64,000 nucleotides of DNA, taken from contig NZ_JAAGUY010000001.1 in assembly GCF_010868145.1 (NCBI RefSeq), positions 682,001 to 746,000 on the forward strand, in the 5' to 3' direction. The position numbers and the translations under genes were made by a program. Positions within the stretch are counted from its first letter, which is position 1; each line of letters starts with the position of its first letter. The notes under the pieces were generated by a model that searched no databases, had not been told where the DNA came from, and saw only the letters and a program-made list of their open reading frames with translations. Of the stretch, positions 1 through 8,685 are shown piece by piece. The stretch comes from Nocardia cyriacigeorgica (lineage in GTDB: Bacteria > Actinomycetota > Actinomycetes > Mycobacteriales > Mycobacteriaceae).

Positions 1-2
1 TG

Positions 3-110
3 CGCGGCGATGCGGTGACGCCCGGCATCTACACGCCCGAGGTGTTGCTCGATTCGGCATATGTGGTCGAGCAGCTGGTCGACGTGGGAACCAGCTTCGT
101 CGACGTGTGA
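3..110 (+). CDS. C-terminal end of an unidentified protein (5' truncated by window edge)
   Basis: An open frame runs from the window edge to TGA at 108-110 and encodes 35 residues ending in VGTSFVDV. The tail loosely resembles the ends of saccharopine-dehydrogenase-like or trans-acting enoyl reductase proteins, which often finish with a TPA...L(V/I)ERL...G(F/I)xF pattern. Only about 35 residues are visible, so the family cannot be assigned. The gene ends about 130 bases before the operators of the sulfide operon. Confidence 0.4.
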   Translation, partial: RGDAVTPGIYTPEVLLDSAYVVEQLVDVGTSFVDV

Positions 111-240
111 GTCCCGCAAACGGGTGTGGCGGTGGCCGCCATCGTGCGGTAGCCGCCATCGCCCACGCATGTCCGCCGACCTGAAACAAACCCTCAGCTT
201 CTGGCGGACGCTCTGATCGGCAACTGATCTTGCAGGCCAG

Positions 241-256
241 ATACCCCCGGGGGCAT
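241..256. promoter_or_regulatory. CstR/CsoR-type operator 1 upstream of the persulfide operon
   Basis: The 16 bases ATACCCCCGGGGGCAT form a near-perfect inverted repeat (ATACCC/GGGCAT, one mismatch at the outer arm). The layout, ATAC with a G/C-rich centre and GTAT, is that of CstR operators in sulfide-responsive operons. A second copy lies 20 bases downstream (centre to centre), so the two sites are roughly two helical turns apart. A CstR-like gene sits in the same operon at 1959-2228, which suggests autoregulation. Confidence 0.75.
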
Positions 257-260
257 TTGC

Positions 261-276
261 ATACCCTCGGGGGTAT
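261..276. promoter_or_regulatory. CstR/CsoR-type operator 2
   Basis: ATACCCTCGGGGGTAT has perfect 6-base arms (ATACCC and GGGTAT) around a TCGG centre. It ends 44 bases before the ATG at 321 and probably overlaps the promoter or transcription start, so an apo-repressor bound here would block transcription. Together with the site at 241-256 it forms a tandem operator. Confidence 0.78.
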
Positions 277-320
277 ATGTCAGGATGGACGCGTACGCGG
301 CAACACCTGGAGGAGTCCGC

Positions 321-1709
321 ATGATTCTCGAGCAGTACTACATCGAGTGCCTATCGCACGCGTCGTACCTGATCGGCGACGAAAGCACCGGTCGCGCCAT
401 CGTGGTCGACCCGCGCCGCGACGTCACCGAATACCTCACCGATGCGCGCGACCACGGCCTGACCATCGAGGCCGTCATCAACACCCACTTCCACGCCGAC
501 TTCGTCTCCGGACATCTGGAGCTTCTCGAAGCGACCGGAGCATGGATCGGTTTCGGTGAGGCCGCGCACACCGACTATCCGATTCGGCGCCTCCGCCACG
601 GCGACCACCTCGAACTCGGGGCGGTCGACATCGAGATACTGGCCACCCCAGGGCACACCTGGGAGTCGATCAGCCTTCTGGTGCGAGAACACGCGGACGC
701 GACGCCGAGCGCGGTACTGACCGGCGATTCCCTCTTCATCGGCGATGTCGGTCGCCCCGATCTGGTCAACCTCGGTACCAGCACGAGCACCGATCTCGCC
801 CGAGCCATGTATCGAACCATCCACCAGACGCTGCTATCGCTTCCCGACTCGGTCACCGTGCTCCCAGCGCACGGCGCGGGCTCCTCGTGTGGCAGGAACC
901 TGTCGACCGAACTCTCCTCCACCATCGGCGAACAGCGCCGCGGCAACTACGCGGTTCAGCCGATGAGCGAGGATGAGTTCGTCGCACTGATCACCGAGGG
1001 CCAGCCGGCGGCGCCGGCGTATTTCGCCGTGGACGCGGCCTTGAACAAAGCCAACCGGCCACTGTTCGACGAGCAGCGTCATGTGCCCGCGATCACCGCC
1101 GAGCAACTCCGAGCCGAATTCGGCTCCGGAACGCGCGTCCTCGACGCTCGCACCCCTGAGGACTTCGCCAATGGCCACCTCGCCGGCTCGGTCAATGTCG
1201 GATTCGATGGTCGATTCGCCGAAACGGGCGGCATGGTCGCCGAGATCGGCGACCGGATCGTCCTGATCACCTATCCCGGACAGGAGCAGACCGCTGCCAT
1301 GCGCCTCGCGCGGATCGGTTCCGACCACACGATCGGATTCTTCAACGTCGATGCCGACGGCTCGTTCCCGGACGACGTGATCGATCTGGTCCGCGTCGCG
1401 CCGCGGACGACCGTCCCCGAACTCGAACACCTACTCGCCGCGGGCTCGGTCACCGTCGTGGACATCCGCAACCCCGGCGAACGCGAGTTCGGGACGATAC
1501 CCGGCGCGCTGCCGATCCCGCTGGCGCAGCTACGTACTCGCATCAGCGAGCTCTCGACCGACCGGCCGCTGGTGGTGCACTGCGCCGGCGGATGGCGTTC
1601 GAGCGTTGCGGCATCGCTGCTGCGCGCCCACGGAATACCGGACGTCAGCGACCTGGCCGGCGGATACAACGCATGGGCCGCCCGATCACAAGACATGACG
1701 CGAACCTGA
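321..1709 (+). CDS. Persulfide dioxygenase-rhodanese fusion, CstB-like
   Basis: This 462-aa cytoplasmic protein has an N-terminal metallo-beta-lactamase/ETHE1-type domain (about 1-215) with the iron ligands THFHAD (H56, H58, D60), H112, D136 and H184. A rhodanese-like domain (about 255-345) lacks a catalytic Cys and so looks like a pseudo-rhodanese. A second rhodanese domain (about 365-455) has the active Cys421 in HCAGGWRS. The order and length match CstB (about 440 aa), which oxidises low-molecular-weight persulfides and handles thiosulfate/sulfane sulfur. ATG 321 is chosen because GGAGGAG lies 8 bases upstream; an in-frame ATG at 285 has no such site and would overlap the operator region. 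It is the first gene of the operon and is predicted to be derepressed by persulfides. Confidence 0.9.
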   Translation: MILEQYYIECLSHASYLIGDESTGRAIVVDPRRDVTEYLTDARDHGLTIEAVINTHFHADFVSGHLELLEATGAWIGFGEAAHTDYPIRRLRHGDHLELGAVDIEILATPGHTWESISLLVREHADATPSAVLTGDSLFIGDVGRPDLVNLGTSTSTDLARAMYRTIHQTLLSLPDSVTVLPAHGAGSSCGRNLSTELSSTIGEQRRGNYAVQPMSEDEFVALITEGQPAAPAYFAVDAALNKANRPLFDEQRHVPAITAEQLRAEFGSGTRVLDARTPEDFANGHLAGSVNVGFDGRFAETGGMVAEIGDRIVLITYPGQEQTAAMRLARIGSDHTIGFFNVDADGSFPDDVIDLVRVAPRTTVPELEHLLAAGSVTVVDIRNPGEREFGTIPGALPIPLAQLRTRISELSTDRPLVVHCAGGWRSSVAASLLRAHGIPDVSDLAGGYNAWAARSQDMTRT

Positions 1710-1745
1710 CACAGCCACCCTCTACAACCCCTGAAGGAGACACCC

Positions 1746-1913
1746 ATGTGCTATCAGACGACCTGTTCGACCTGCCGCAAGACCACGTGGGGCGGATGCG
1801 GACAACACGCGGACAGCGTGATGAAATCCGTGCCCGCCGCCCAGCGGTGCTCTTGTGCCGATCACAACTCCCCCGCGAAGAAGGGCTTCCTTTCCTCGCT
1901 TTTCGGCCGCTGA
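1746..1913 (+). CDS. Small Cys-rich protein of the persulfide operon (55 aa)
   Basis: This 55-aa product starts MCYQTTCSTC and has the pattern C2, C7, C10, C18, then C35 and C37, with W16, H21 and D23 between and a basic/hydrophobic end FLSSLFGR. The Cys pairs (CxxC, CxC) suggest a metal (zinc) site or a sulfur-relay role. I recall similar MC....C..C..TTW.GCG proteins in other bacteria, but no function is known to me. GAAGGAGA lies 7 bases before the ATG, and the gene sits 36 bases after the cstB-like stop and 45 bases before the repressor gene, so it is almost certainly co-transcribed. Its length puts it below common gene-calling cut-offs. Confidence 0.8.
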   Translation: MCYQTTCSTCRKTTWGGCGQHADSVMKSVPAAQRCSCADHNSPAKKGFLSSLFGR

Positions 1914-2228
<315 letters not shown>

Positions 2229-2274
2229 CGGTCGAGGTGACACACGAAGCCGCAGTACACAGAACGGATACTCC

Positions 2275-3048
2275 ATGGCAACGGCGGTCGCTCTCCTACT
2301 GGGCGCGATCATCGGGATCCTGCTCGGCCTGCTCGGCGGAGGTGGATCGATACTCGCGGTCCCCGCCCTCATCTACGGCGTCGGGCTCGATATCGAGCAG
2401 GCGATTCCGATTTCACTCATCGTCGTCGGCGCCTCCGCCGCGGTCGGAGCGCTACCGAAGATCGGAGCGCACCTGGTGGAATGGCGGCTGGCCGTCATCT
2501 TCGCCGCCGCCGGCCTTCCCGCCGCCTTCGCTGGAAGCGCCATCGGACGGCTGGTACCGCAGCCGGTGCTCCTGATCGGCTTCGCCTCGGTCATGATCCT
2601 CGCCGCGGTGCGCATGCTGCGGGACACCGAAGGTGTCGGTATGGCCTGCAAGCGGACGGACTCGGGGATCAATTGGCGCCGGTGCGTGTCCCGGTCGATA
2701 CCGGCGGGGCTCGGCGTGGGATTGCTGACCGGGCTGTTCGGCGTCGGCGGCGGATTCCTCATCATTCCCGCCCTGGTACTGATGCTCGGCGTCCAGATGC
2801 CCGTCGCGGTCGGCACCTCACTGGTGATCATCGTCGCGAACTCGGCTTCCGGCCTTGTCGCTCATCTAGGCGCCGGGGGAATCGACTGGGCTCTCACCGG
2901 CTTGTTCGCGGGCGCGGCAATCATCGGATCACTGATCGCGGGGCATGTGGGCACCGGAATGGATACCGGCCGACTGCAACGGTGGTTCGCCGCTCTAGTG
3001 TTCGTGGTCGCCGCATTCGTCGTGGTCGACACGGTCTTTCTGATGTGA
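2275..3048 (+). CDS. TauE/SafE-family sulfite/organosulfur exporter
   Basis: This 257-aa inner-membrane protein has about eight hydrophobic segments and the two family repeats GLLGGGGSILAVPAL (near residue 20) and GLFGVGGGFLIIPAL (near residue 155), each a glycine-rich loop between helices. TauE/SafE proteins move small sulfur anions such as sulfite. In cst-type operons they are thought to remove sulfite made by the persulfide dioxygenase. ATG 2275 starts right at the first membrane helix; a longer in-frame start at 2173 would overlap the repressor gene and adds a non-membrane extension. It is the last gene of the operon. Confidence 0.85.
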   Translation: MATAVALLLGAIIGILLGLLGGGGSILAVPALIYGVGLDIEQAIPISLIVVGASAAVGALPKIGAHLVEWRLAVIFAAAGLPAAFAGSAIGRLVPQPVLLIGFASVMILAAVRMLRDTEGVGMACKRTDSGINWRRCVSRSIPAGLGVGLLTGLFGVGGGFLIIPALVLMLGVQMPVAVGTSLVIIVANSASGLVAHLGAGGIDWALTGLFAGAAIIGSLIAGHVGTGMDTGRLQRWFAALVFVVAAFVVVDTVFLM

Positions 3049-3275
3049 CAATGGCCGTCGCCGAGATAATTGCCGGCGTGGAACAACTCGAGGTCGTCTC
3101 GAGGTGATCCGCGCGTGGTGGTCGTCGCGCAGCCTGCTCGGGATCGCTTGGCTGGTCGGGCACGGCTTCGACCCGACGGCGACATGCGTCCGCCCTGGTC
3201 TCACCCCTAATTTCACCGGCGGGCGGATCGAATGCCGTGATCGGGGTACCCGCACAGCACGAAAGGAGTGCTGTG

Positions 3276-3689
3276 ATGAGACCTTCACCCTCCGGTCGCC
3301 GACCCGCCCGCGCCGGGCTCGCAGTCGGCGTGATCCTTGCCGCAGCGATGCTGGGCGCCTGCTCCGATGATTCCGGTGACGATCGACCTCCCGATCCCGA
3401 CCCGCCCGCACCGGAGCAGGTGAGCCCGGTCGCCGCCGAACAGCTCTGCGAGATGATCCTCGTCGATATCGGCTCCTGGCAGGAGCACGGGCCCACCGTT
3501 GGCCGGATCTCCTTTGAAGGCTATGTCCGCGCCTGGACGGCCGAGTACGAGAATTTCGACGCCGTCATCATTCGCGACCATTCCTTCGTCGACACCATGA
3601 CGATCCAGTACTGCCCCGAGGTGCGTGAGCGGGCGCTCGACGCACTCGAGCTTCCCGATCTGGCCTCCGGACTTGTCGGCTACACATGA
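3276..3689 (+). CDS. Small lipoprotein of unknown function
   Basis: This 137-aa product has a basic n-region, a hydrophobic stretch and the lipobox MLGAC, giving lipidated C29, then an acidic/proline-rich spacer (residues 30-48). The mature part has two further Cys (LCEMI and YCPEV) that could form a disulfide. It vaguely resembles short actinobacterial secreted lipoproteins, but I do not recognise the family. The start is fixed by GAAAGGAG eight bases before ATG 3276. It stands alone, 227 bases after the tauE-like gene; that gap holds no other gene I can support. Confidence 0.7.
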   Translation: MRPSPSGRRPARAGLAVGVILAAAMLGACSDDSGDDRPPDPDPPAPEQVSPVAAEQLCEMILVDIGSWQEHGPTVGRISFEGYVRAWTAEYENFDAVIIRDHSFVDTMTIQYCPEVRERALDALELPDLASGLVGYT

Positions 3690-3902
3690 CCCGTCGCGAG
3701 GGCGTGGTCATGACATTCGAACCCCTTCCGGTGCGGCCGGGCTCCAGACGAACTCAGAACGCAACGGCGACAGACCGGAGCAAACCTCCCGCTGAGTGAG
3801 CGGCAACGCCGAGGATTCGGCGGCGGCGCACATAGCGTCGTGCGGGCGAGGTGTTGATCATCCCGTCACCCGATCTCGCTCGGTAGTCCGAAGGAGTTCC
3901 TG

Positions 3903-4448
3903 ATGCATGATCCGACCGCCGAACCCGTCATGCAGGTCGGTTACGTCGTTGCTGATCTGGACACCGCCATCCAGCAGTGGGTGGGATCCACCGGGATCGG
4001 CCCGTGGACCGTTTTTCGTGGTGCGAGCCTCGACGGCCGGTACGCGGGAAGCGATACCACCGTCACAATGGACGTGGCGATGGGTTATTCGGGTGGGATC
4101 CAGATCGAACTCATGCAGATCACATCCACCACACCGTCGCCGTACGCGGACGAGTCCGGCGAGCCGAAACTCGGACCACACCACATCGCCTGGATCACCG
4201 ACGATCTCGACGCCTCGGTGGCACAAGCGCAGGAGCGGGGACTGACTGTTCTGTTCGCCGCGACCGGCCCCGGCACACAGATCGCGTACCTCCACTCTCC
4301 GGCACAGCAGGGCATCGTCTTCGAATACATCCAGAGCGAGGGGATGCGGGAGATGGTCGCCCATGGGATCGAACAGGCCCGCACCTGGGACGGGTCCGAC
4401 CCCATCCGGCCGGTGACCGCGGACGTGCCGAACGACCGCACCCGGTAA
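3903..4448 (+). CDS. VOC/glyoxalase-fold protein
   Basis: This 181-aa protein carries the two beta-alpha-beta-beta-beta halves of the vicinal oxygen chelate fold: an N-terminal strand QVGYVVADLDTAIQQW and a second half beginning GPHHIAWITDDLDASV. It resembles the Glyoxalase_4 / methylmalonyl-CoA epimerase-like branch. The substrate is unknown. GAAGGAG lies seven bases before the ATG. It precedes two decayed genes and may have belonged to a now-broken catabolic operon. The upstream 213 bases contain no gene. Confidence 0.75.
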   Translation: MHDPTAEPVMQVGYVVADLDTAIQQWVGSTGIGPWTVFRGASLDGRYAGSDTTVTMDVAMGYSGGIQIELMQITSTTPSPYADESGEPKLGPHHIAWITDDLDASVAQAQERGLTVLFAATGPGTQIAYLHSPAQQGIVFEYIQSEGMREMVAHGIEQARTWDGSDPIRPVTADVPNDRTR

Positions 4449-4590
4449 CGCCTGATCCCCTCGCCGAGCCATGCGCTCGCCGCACCACACCGAGCGCCTT
4501 CGCGGCGGTGGCATCCGCGGCAAGATCGCACTCGACGCAACGTCCTGGTAGCGGCCACGACTGCACCCACCGGACATCGAGGAGGACACC

Positions 4591-5103
4591 ATGCTGGCGC
4601 TACGGGTTACACGGGCCGCGGGACGCCCGATTGGACGAGATTCCCGAGCCCGCCGTTCGTCCGGGCATGGTCAAGATTCGTGTCGCATGTGCCGGCATAT
4701 GCGGGTCGGACCTCTGTCGACCCGGTTGCGCACGCCCTCGAGGTCACCGGCGGCCGAGGCGTCGATGCCTCGTTCGATGCCGCGGGCGTCGGTACCGCGA
4801 CCTTCGCCCCCTGCCGTCGGAGCGCTGAGGAAGGGTGGCACCACGGTCGCCGTGGCGATGTACCACGAGGCCGTCGACCTCGATCCGGGAATGCTCATGG
4901 TGACCGAGAAGACCTGCACCGGCAGGCTCGCCTACACCAGTGAAGATTTCCGTGCGGTCATCGACGCGATCACTCAAGGCCGCATCGATCCCACGCCACT
5001 GGTCACCCGACGGATCTCACTCGACGAGGTCATGGACAAGGGACTCGAGCTGCTCCGTGGTGAAGGCCGCGATACCGAGGTGAAGATCCTCGTCACGCAG
5101 TGA
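4591..5103 (+). pseudogene. Zinc alcohol dehydrogenase (butanediol-dehydrogenase-like) remnant
   Basis: Three frames are needed to read this gene. MLALR starts at 4591; the frame then shifts near 4606 and continues as ARLDEIPEP...VKIRVACAGICGSDL to about 4713. A third frame resumes with VDPVAHALEVTGGRGVDASF (about 4714-4810). Near 4825 the frame shifts again into ALRKGGTTVAVA...[10 protein letters not shown], ending with TGA at 5101-5103. About 160 residues are missing between GICGSDL and VDPVAHAL, namely the zinc-ligand loop and most of the nucleotide-binding fold. The gene is therefore an inactivated 2,3-butanediol-dehydrogenase-type MDR. A normal RBS (GAGGAG) still precedes the start. Confidence 0.85.
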
Positions 5104-5239
5104 GCCGCAGCCGTTGTCGTAGCAGCTGGCCGATGCTGCTCCCGCGATCCCGTTCCGATCCGCGTGACCGTAATACTGGTCGCGGCTGCCCCGGAGATGG
5201 TTGTCTCTGCTCGTTCGTCGAGTTCGAAGGAGAGCCGTT

Positions 5240-5813
5240 ATGTCCGTCGCTGACACCGCGTCCACCGTGCAAGTCATCAAGCTCGGTACCCATATCGGCG
5301 CACAGCTCGACGGAGTTCGGCTGGGTGGCGGCCTGGACGAGCAGACCGTGGCCGCCACACACCAACCGGTACGACTACGCCGCCGCCACCGAGGAGTTCC
5401 AGGGTGCGCAAGCCAGGGCATATCGGCGAGAGTTCGAATCCACGTACTTCGAGACCGAGCATCCCGTGGTGGAAGTGCATCCGGAGACCGGTGAACGCGC
5501 CCCGCTTCTCGGCAGCTTCGTGAAGGAGATCGCCGGATTGCCCAGCAGTGAGTCACGGGTGTTCCAGGACCGGGTGTCCCGGCTCGAGCACACCACCCGC
5601 TGGAACTGGGCGCTCGGTGATGTCGCCATGTGGGACAACCGTGCGACCCAGCATTACGCCATCGACGACTACGACGGCAGTGAGCACCGGAAGCTGACCC
5701 GGATCACCCTCGCCGGAACCATTCCCGTCGGCGTCGACGGCAGGTCGAGCACCGTGATCAGCGGTAATGCCGACAATTATTCCTCGGCTGACACATTGAC
5801 GCGGGCAGCGTGA
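5240..5813 (+). pseudogene. TauD/TfdA dioxygenase remnant with internal deletion
   Basis: The N-terminal frame (from ATG 5240, [10 protein letters not shown]...GLDEQTVAA) resembles TauD N-termini (LGxxIGAxxxGVxL). Near 5350-5358 it jumps frame into HTNRYDYA, which in intact homologues lies about 100 residues further on (after ...GLRAVH). It then runs to TGA at 5813 through [14 protein letters not shown] and [10 protein letters not shown]. The deleted part would carry the HxD iron ligands, so the protein cannot be a working Fe(II)/2-oxoglutarate dioxygenase. It lies 136 bases after the alcohol dehydrogenase remnant and shows the same kind of damage. Confidence 0.82.
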
Positions 5814-5936
5814 CGCCGCACTTCTCGAATCGCCCACCACGCGAATTCCGATCCGACCGCCCGACATCGATTAGCCTGTGACGGTTCACGAGTCCGGCCA
5901 TAACACGCAGACAACGTACCGACTGATCTACAGCTG

Positions 5937-6596
5937 ATGATGGGAATCGGCGTGAATTTGTGGAGCTATATCCAAGGGCGGGGCGATGTCCTGGCCTTCC
6001 TCACCTATCAGCACGCCTCCCTGGCATTCCAAACGGTGCTGGTCGGCACGATCGTCGCCGTGCTCATCGCGGTGGCGGTGTACCGGATTCCGCTGCTGTC
6101 CGCGCTGTCGCTGACCTCGAGCCGGGTCGCACTGACCATTCCCTCGCTGGCGCTGCTCGCGTTGCTACTGGTCCCCTTCGGGCTCGGTGTGGTCCCGTCG
6201 TTTCTCATGCTGGCGTTCTTCGCGTCGCTGCCCGTGATCGGAAACGCGATCGTCGGATTACGGTCGGTGCCCGCCTCGGTGATCGAATCCGCCCGTGGCA
6301 TCGGGCTTTCCCGCTGGCGCATCCTTTTGACGGTCGAGTTACCGATCGCCTGGCCGGTGATTCTCACCGGAATCCGGGTCTCCACCCAGATGATCGTCGG
6401 TGTCGCCGCCATCGTCGCCTACGTCCTCGGCCCCGGCCTCGGATCGCTGATCTTCAACGGCCTGTCCCGCCTCGGCGGCGCGAACTCGCTCGAAATGGCG
6501 TTGACCGGAACGCTTCTCATCGTCCTCATCGCGTTGGTGTTCGACGCGCTCCTCGTCCTGCTCGGACGGCTCACGATCGCAAAGGGACTCTCATGA
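5937..6596 (+). CDS. Glycine betaine/choline ABC transporter permease (OpuC/ProW type)
   Basis: This 219-aa membrane protein has about five or six helices and the BPD_transp_1 EAA-type loop near residue 120 (SARGIGLSRWRILLTVELP), the contact point for the ATPase. Length and sequence match the short permeases of OpuB/OpuC-type osmoprotectant importers. It starts a four-gene operon, and its stop overlaps the ATPase gene start (ATGA). Two ATGs (5937 and 5940) are possible; no strong ribosome site is visible for either. The gene lies downstream of the two pseudogenes, with a 123-base gap that probably holds its promoter. Confidence 0.87.
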   Translation: MMGIGVNLWSYIQGRGDVLAFLTYQHASLAFQTVLVGTIVAVLIAVAVYRIPLLSALSLTSSRVALTIPSLALLALLLVPFGLGVVPSFLMLAFFASLPVIGNAIVGLRSVPASVIESARGIGLSRWRILLTVELPIAWPVILTGIRVSTQMIVGVAAIVAYVLGPGLGSLIFNGLSRLGGANSLEMALTGTLLIVLIALVFDALLVLLGRLTIAKGLS

Positions 6597-7870
6597 CCGA
6601 TACTGTGGCCGATCGGCCCGCGCCGCCCGAACGCAATATCACCGGTGCCTCCATCAAGCTCGATGCGGTCGTCAAGCGCTACAAGGGCCAGGACAAGCCT
6701 GCGGTGCAGCGCCTCGACCTGGAGATCGAGGCGGGCCAGATCGTCGCATTCGTCGGCCCGTCCGGTTGCGGTAAGACGACCACGCTCAAGATGATCAACC
6801 GGTTGATCGAGCCGACCGAGGGCCGGATCTTCATCGACGGCCGCGATGTCACCACGGAGGACCCCGACAAGCTGCGCCAGTCGATCGGATACGTCATCCA
6901 GTCCGGCGGACTGTTCCCGCACTGGTCGGTCGCCAAGAATATCGGCGCTATCCCCCGGGTGCTGGGCTGGGATAAGAAGCGGATCGCCGAGCGCACCGAA
7001 TATCTGCTCGATCTGGTCGGTCTGGACCCGGACGCGTTCGCCGACCGGCTGCCGAAGGACATGTCGGGCGGCCAACAACAGCGGGTCGGCGTGGCCCGCG
7101 CGCTGGCGGCGGATCCCCCGGTGCTGCTCATGGATGAGCCGTTCGGTGCGGTCGACCCGATCACCCGGGTGCGCCTGCAGGACAGTCTGATCGCGATCCA
7201 GCACGAGCTGGGCAAAACCATCGTGATCGTGACCCACGATTTCGAGGAGGCCACCAAACTCGGCGACAAGGTGCTGATCCTGTCGGAAGGCGGTCACATC
7301 GAGCAATACGCGAGCCCGGAGGAGATTCTCACCGACCCTGCGACGCCGTTCGTCGAGGAGTTCGTCGGATCCGGTGCGAAGCTGGCGTATCTGACCGTGT
7401 CGCGGGTGCGCGATGTCGATCACGATCCAGTGATCACCGCGCGGATCGGCGAACCCGCCCAGCAGGTGATCGACCGCGCGAAGGCAGCAGGGCAGACCTG
7501 GATTGTTGTCGTGGACAACGCGGGACGGCCGCGCTCGTGGCCCACACTCGCGGAGGTGGCGAGCAAACCGGAGGTCTCCGACTACCTCGACCGACGACTG
7601 CCCGTGGTCGCCCAGTCCTCCACCCTCAACGACGCACTCGACGCCATGCTGGCTGCCAGCCAGGGCGCCACCCTCGTCACCGATGGGCGCGGCGCCGTGA
7701 TCGGCTCGCTCAGCATCGGCTCGGTGACCGACGTGATCCAGACCAAGCTTGCCGAGGGACGCGCCGCGGAAGCGGATCTGTCGTACGAAACTTACGTCGA
7801 CGGAACAGATCCCGCGCCGACCCCCGTAGTCGCCGCCGAGGACGAACACCGATCGGCCGGGCAGCCATGA
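6593..7870 (+). CDS. Glycine betaine/choline ABC transporter ATP-binding protein with CBS region (OpuCA/ProV type)
   Basis: This 425-aa ATPase has Walker A GPSGCGKT (55-62), Q-loop around VIQSGG (101-106), signature MSGGQQQRVG (157-166), Walker B VLLMDE (177-182) and the H-loop THD. Residues about 270-400 form a CBS-pair-like regulatory tail, as in OpuCA/ProV, where it gates the transporter by ionic strength. The FPHW element after the Q-loop is typical of this subfamily. ATG 6593 overlaps the permease stop, and its own stop overlaps the second permease gene. Confidence 0.9.
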   Translation: MTDTVADRPAPPERNITGASIKLDAVVKRYKGQDKPAVQRLDLEIEAGQIVAFVGPSGCGKTTTLKMINRLIEPTEGRIFIDGRDVTTEDPDKLRQSIGYVIQSGGLFPHWSVAKNIGAIPRVLGWDKKRIAERTEYLLDLVGLDPDAFADRLPKDMSGGQQQRVGVARALAADPPVLLMDEPFGAVDPITRVRLQDSLIAIQHELGKTIVIVTHDFEEATKLGDKVLILSEGGHIEQYASPEEILTDPATPFVEEFVGSGAKLAYLTVSRVRDVDHDPVITARIGEPAQQVIDRAKAAGQTWIVVVDNAGRPRSWPTLAEVASKPEVSDYLDRRLPVVAQSSTLNDALDAMLAASQGATLVTDGRGAVIGSLSIGSVTDVIQTKLAEGRAAEADLSYETYVDGTDPAPTPVVAAEDEHRSAGQP

Positions 7871-8685
7871 CCCGAGCGTCGACGAGTGAGACATCGACCC
7901 AGCCCGCCCCGGCGCCCGAGGGAACGGAGCGTCAGCGCGACGGAATCATGGCGCTCCTGCGCCGCGTCCCTCTCGACGTGTGGTTCGAGCCGCTCATCAT
8001 TCTGGTCATCGGCATCGGCTATTTCCTGTGGTACCGGTCGACGACGCTGACCCCGACCGAGCAGGCCTCGCTCGGCTGGGACAATCTGCAGACCACGATT
8101 CTCGAACACATCCGGCTGACCGTGGTGGCCACGCTGATCGTCGTGGTGGTGGCGATTCCGCTCGGCATCGCGCTGACCAGGCCCGCAGTGAAGCGGTTCG
8201 AACCCATCGCCGTCAATCTCGCCAACATCGGCCAGGCCGCGCCAGCGGTCGGCCTTCTCGTACTGTTCACCTTCTGGCTCGGCACCGGATTCCGCACCGC
8301 GATAGTCGGACTCGTCGTCTACGCGATCCTGCCGATTCTGCAGAACACCATCGTCGGGCTGCGGCAGGTGGATCAGCGAACGATCGAGGCTTCGCGTGGC
8401 ATCGGTTACTCGGCGGCCAGGACACTGTTCCTGGTCGAGTTGCCGCTTGCGGTTCCGGTGATCCTCAACGGGGTACGTACCGCGCTTGTCATTCTGGTCG
8501 GCACCGCGACGCTGAGTACGTTCATCGGTGCGACCAGTCTCGGCACGCTGATCACCACCGGCGTCACCCTCTTCCTGCCGAAACTGCTCATCTCCGGCGC
8601 GATCCTGGTCGGGCTGCTGGCATTGATCATCGACTGGCTCGGCAGGCTCGTCGAGCTCGCTGCGACCCCGCGAGGTATCTCATGA
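7867..8685 (+). CDS. Glycine betaine/choline ABC transporter permease 2
   Basis: This 272-aa permease has a hydrophilic N-terminal tail of about 45 residues, then helices and the EAA loop EASRGIGYSAARTLFLVELP (about residue 178). It pairs with the first permease to make a heterodimeric membrane channel of OpuC type. ATG 7867 overlaps the ATPase stop (ATGA), and the stop at 8685 overlaps the next start. The hydrophilic N-terminal tail is not needed for transport in the family and its role is unknown. Confidence 0.88.
   Translation: MTRASTSETSTQPAPAPEGTERQRDGIMALLRRVPLDVWFEPLIILVIGIGYFLWYRSTTLTPTEQASLGWDNLQTTILEHIRLTVVATLIVVVVAIPLGIALTRPAVKRFEPIAVNLANIGQAAPAVGLLVLFTFWLGTGFRTAIVGLVVYAILPILQNTIVGLRQVDQRTIEASRGIGYSAARTLFLVELPLAVPVILNGVRTALVILVGTATLSTFIGATSLGTLITTGVTLFLPKLLISGAILVGLLALIIDWLGRLVELAATPRGIS

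Noticed and set aside
3104..3370. Plus-strand frame of 88 codons spanning the start of the lipoprotein gene
   Set aside because: It overlaps the lipoprotein gene in another frame, has no ribosome site and encodes a low-complexity Arg-rich product.
6419..7894. Long open frame on the minus strand (491 codons) opposite the ABC ATPase gene
   Set aside because: It is antisense to a clear ATP-binding protein with all motifs; such mirrored frames are common in high-GC coding DNA. It has no ribosome site or recognisable domain.
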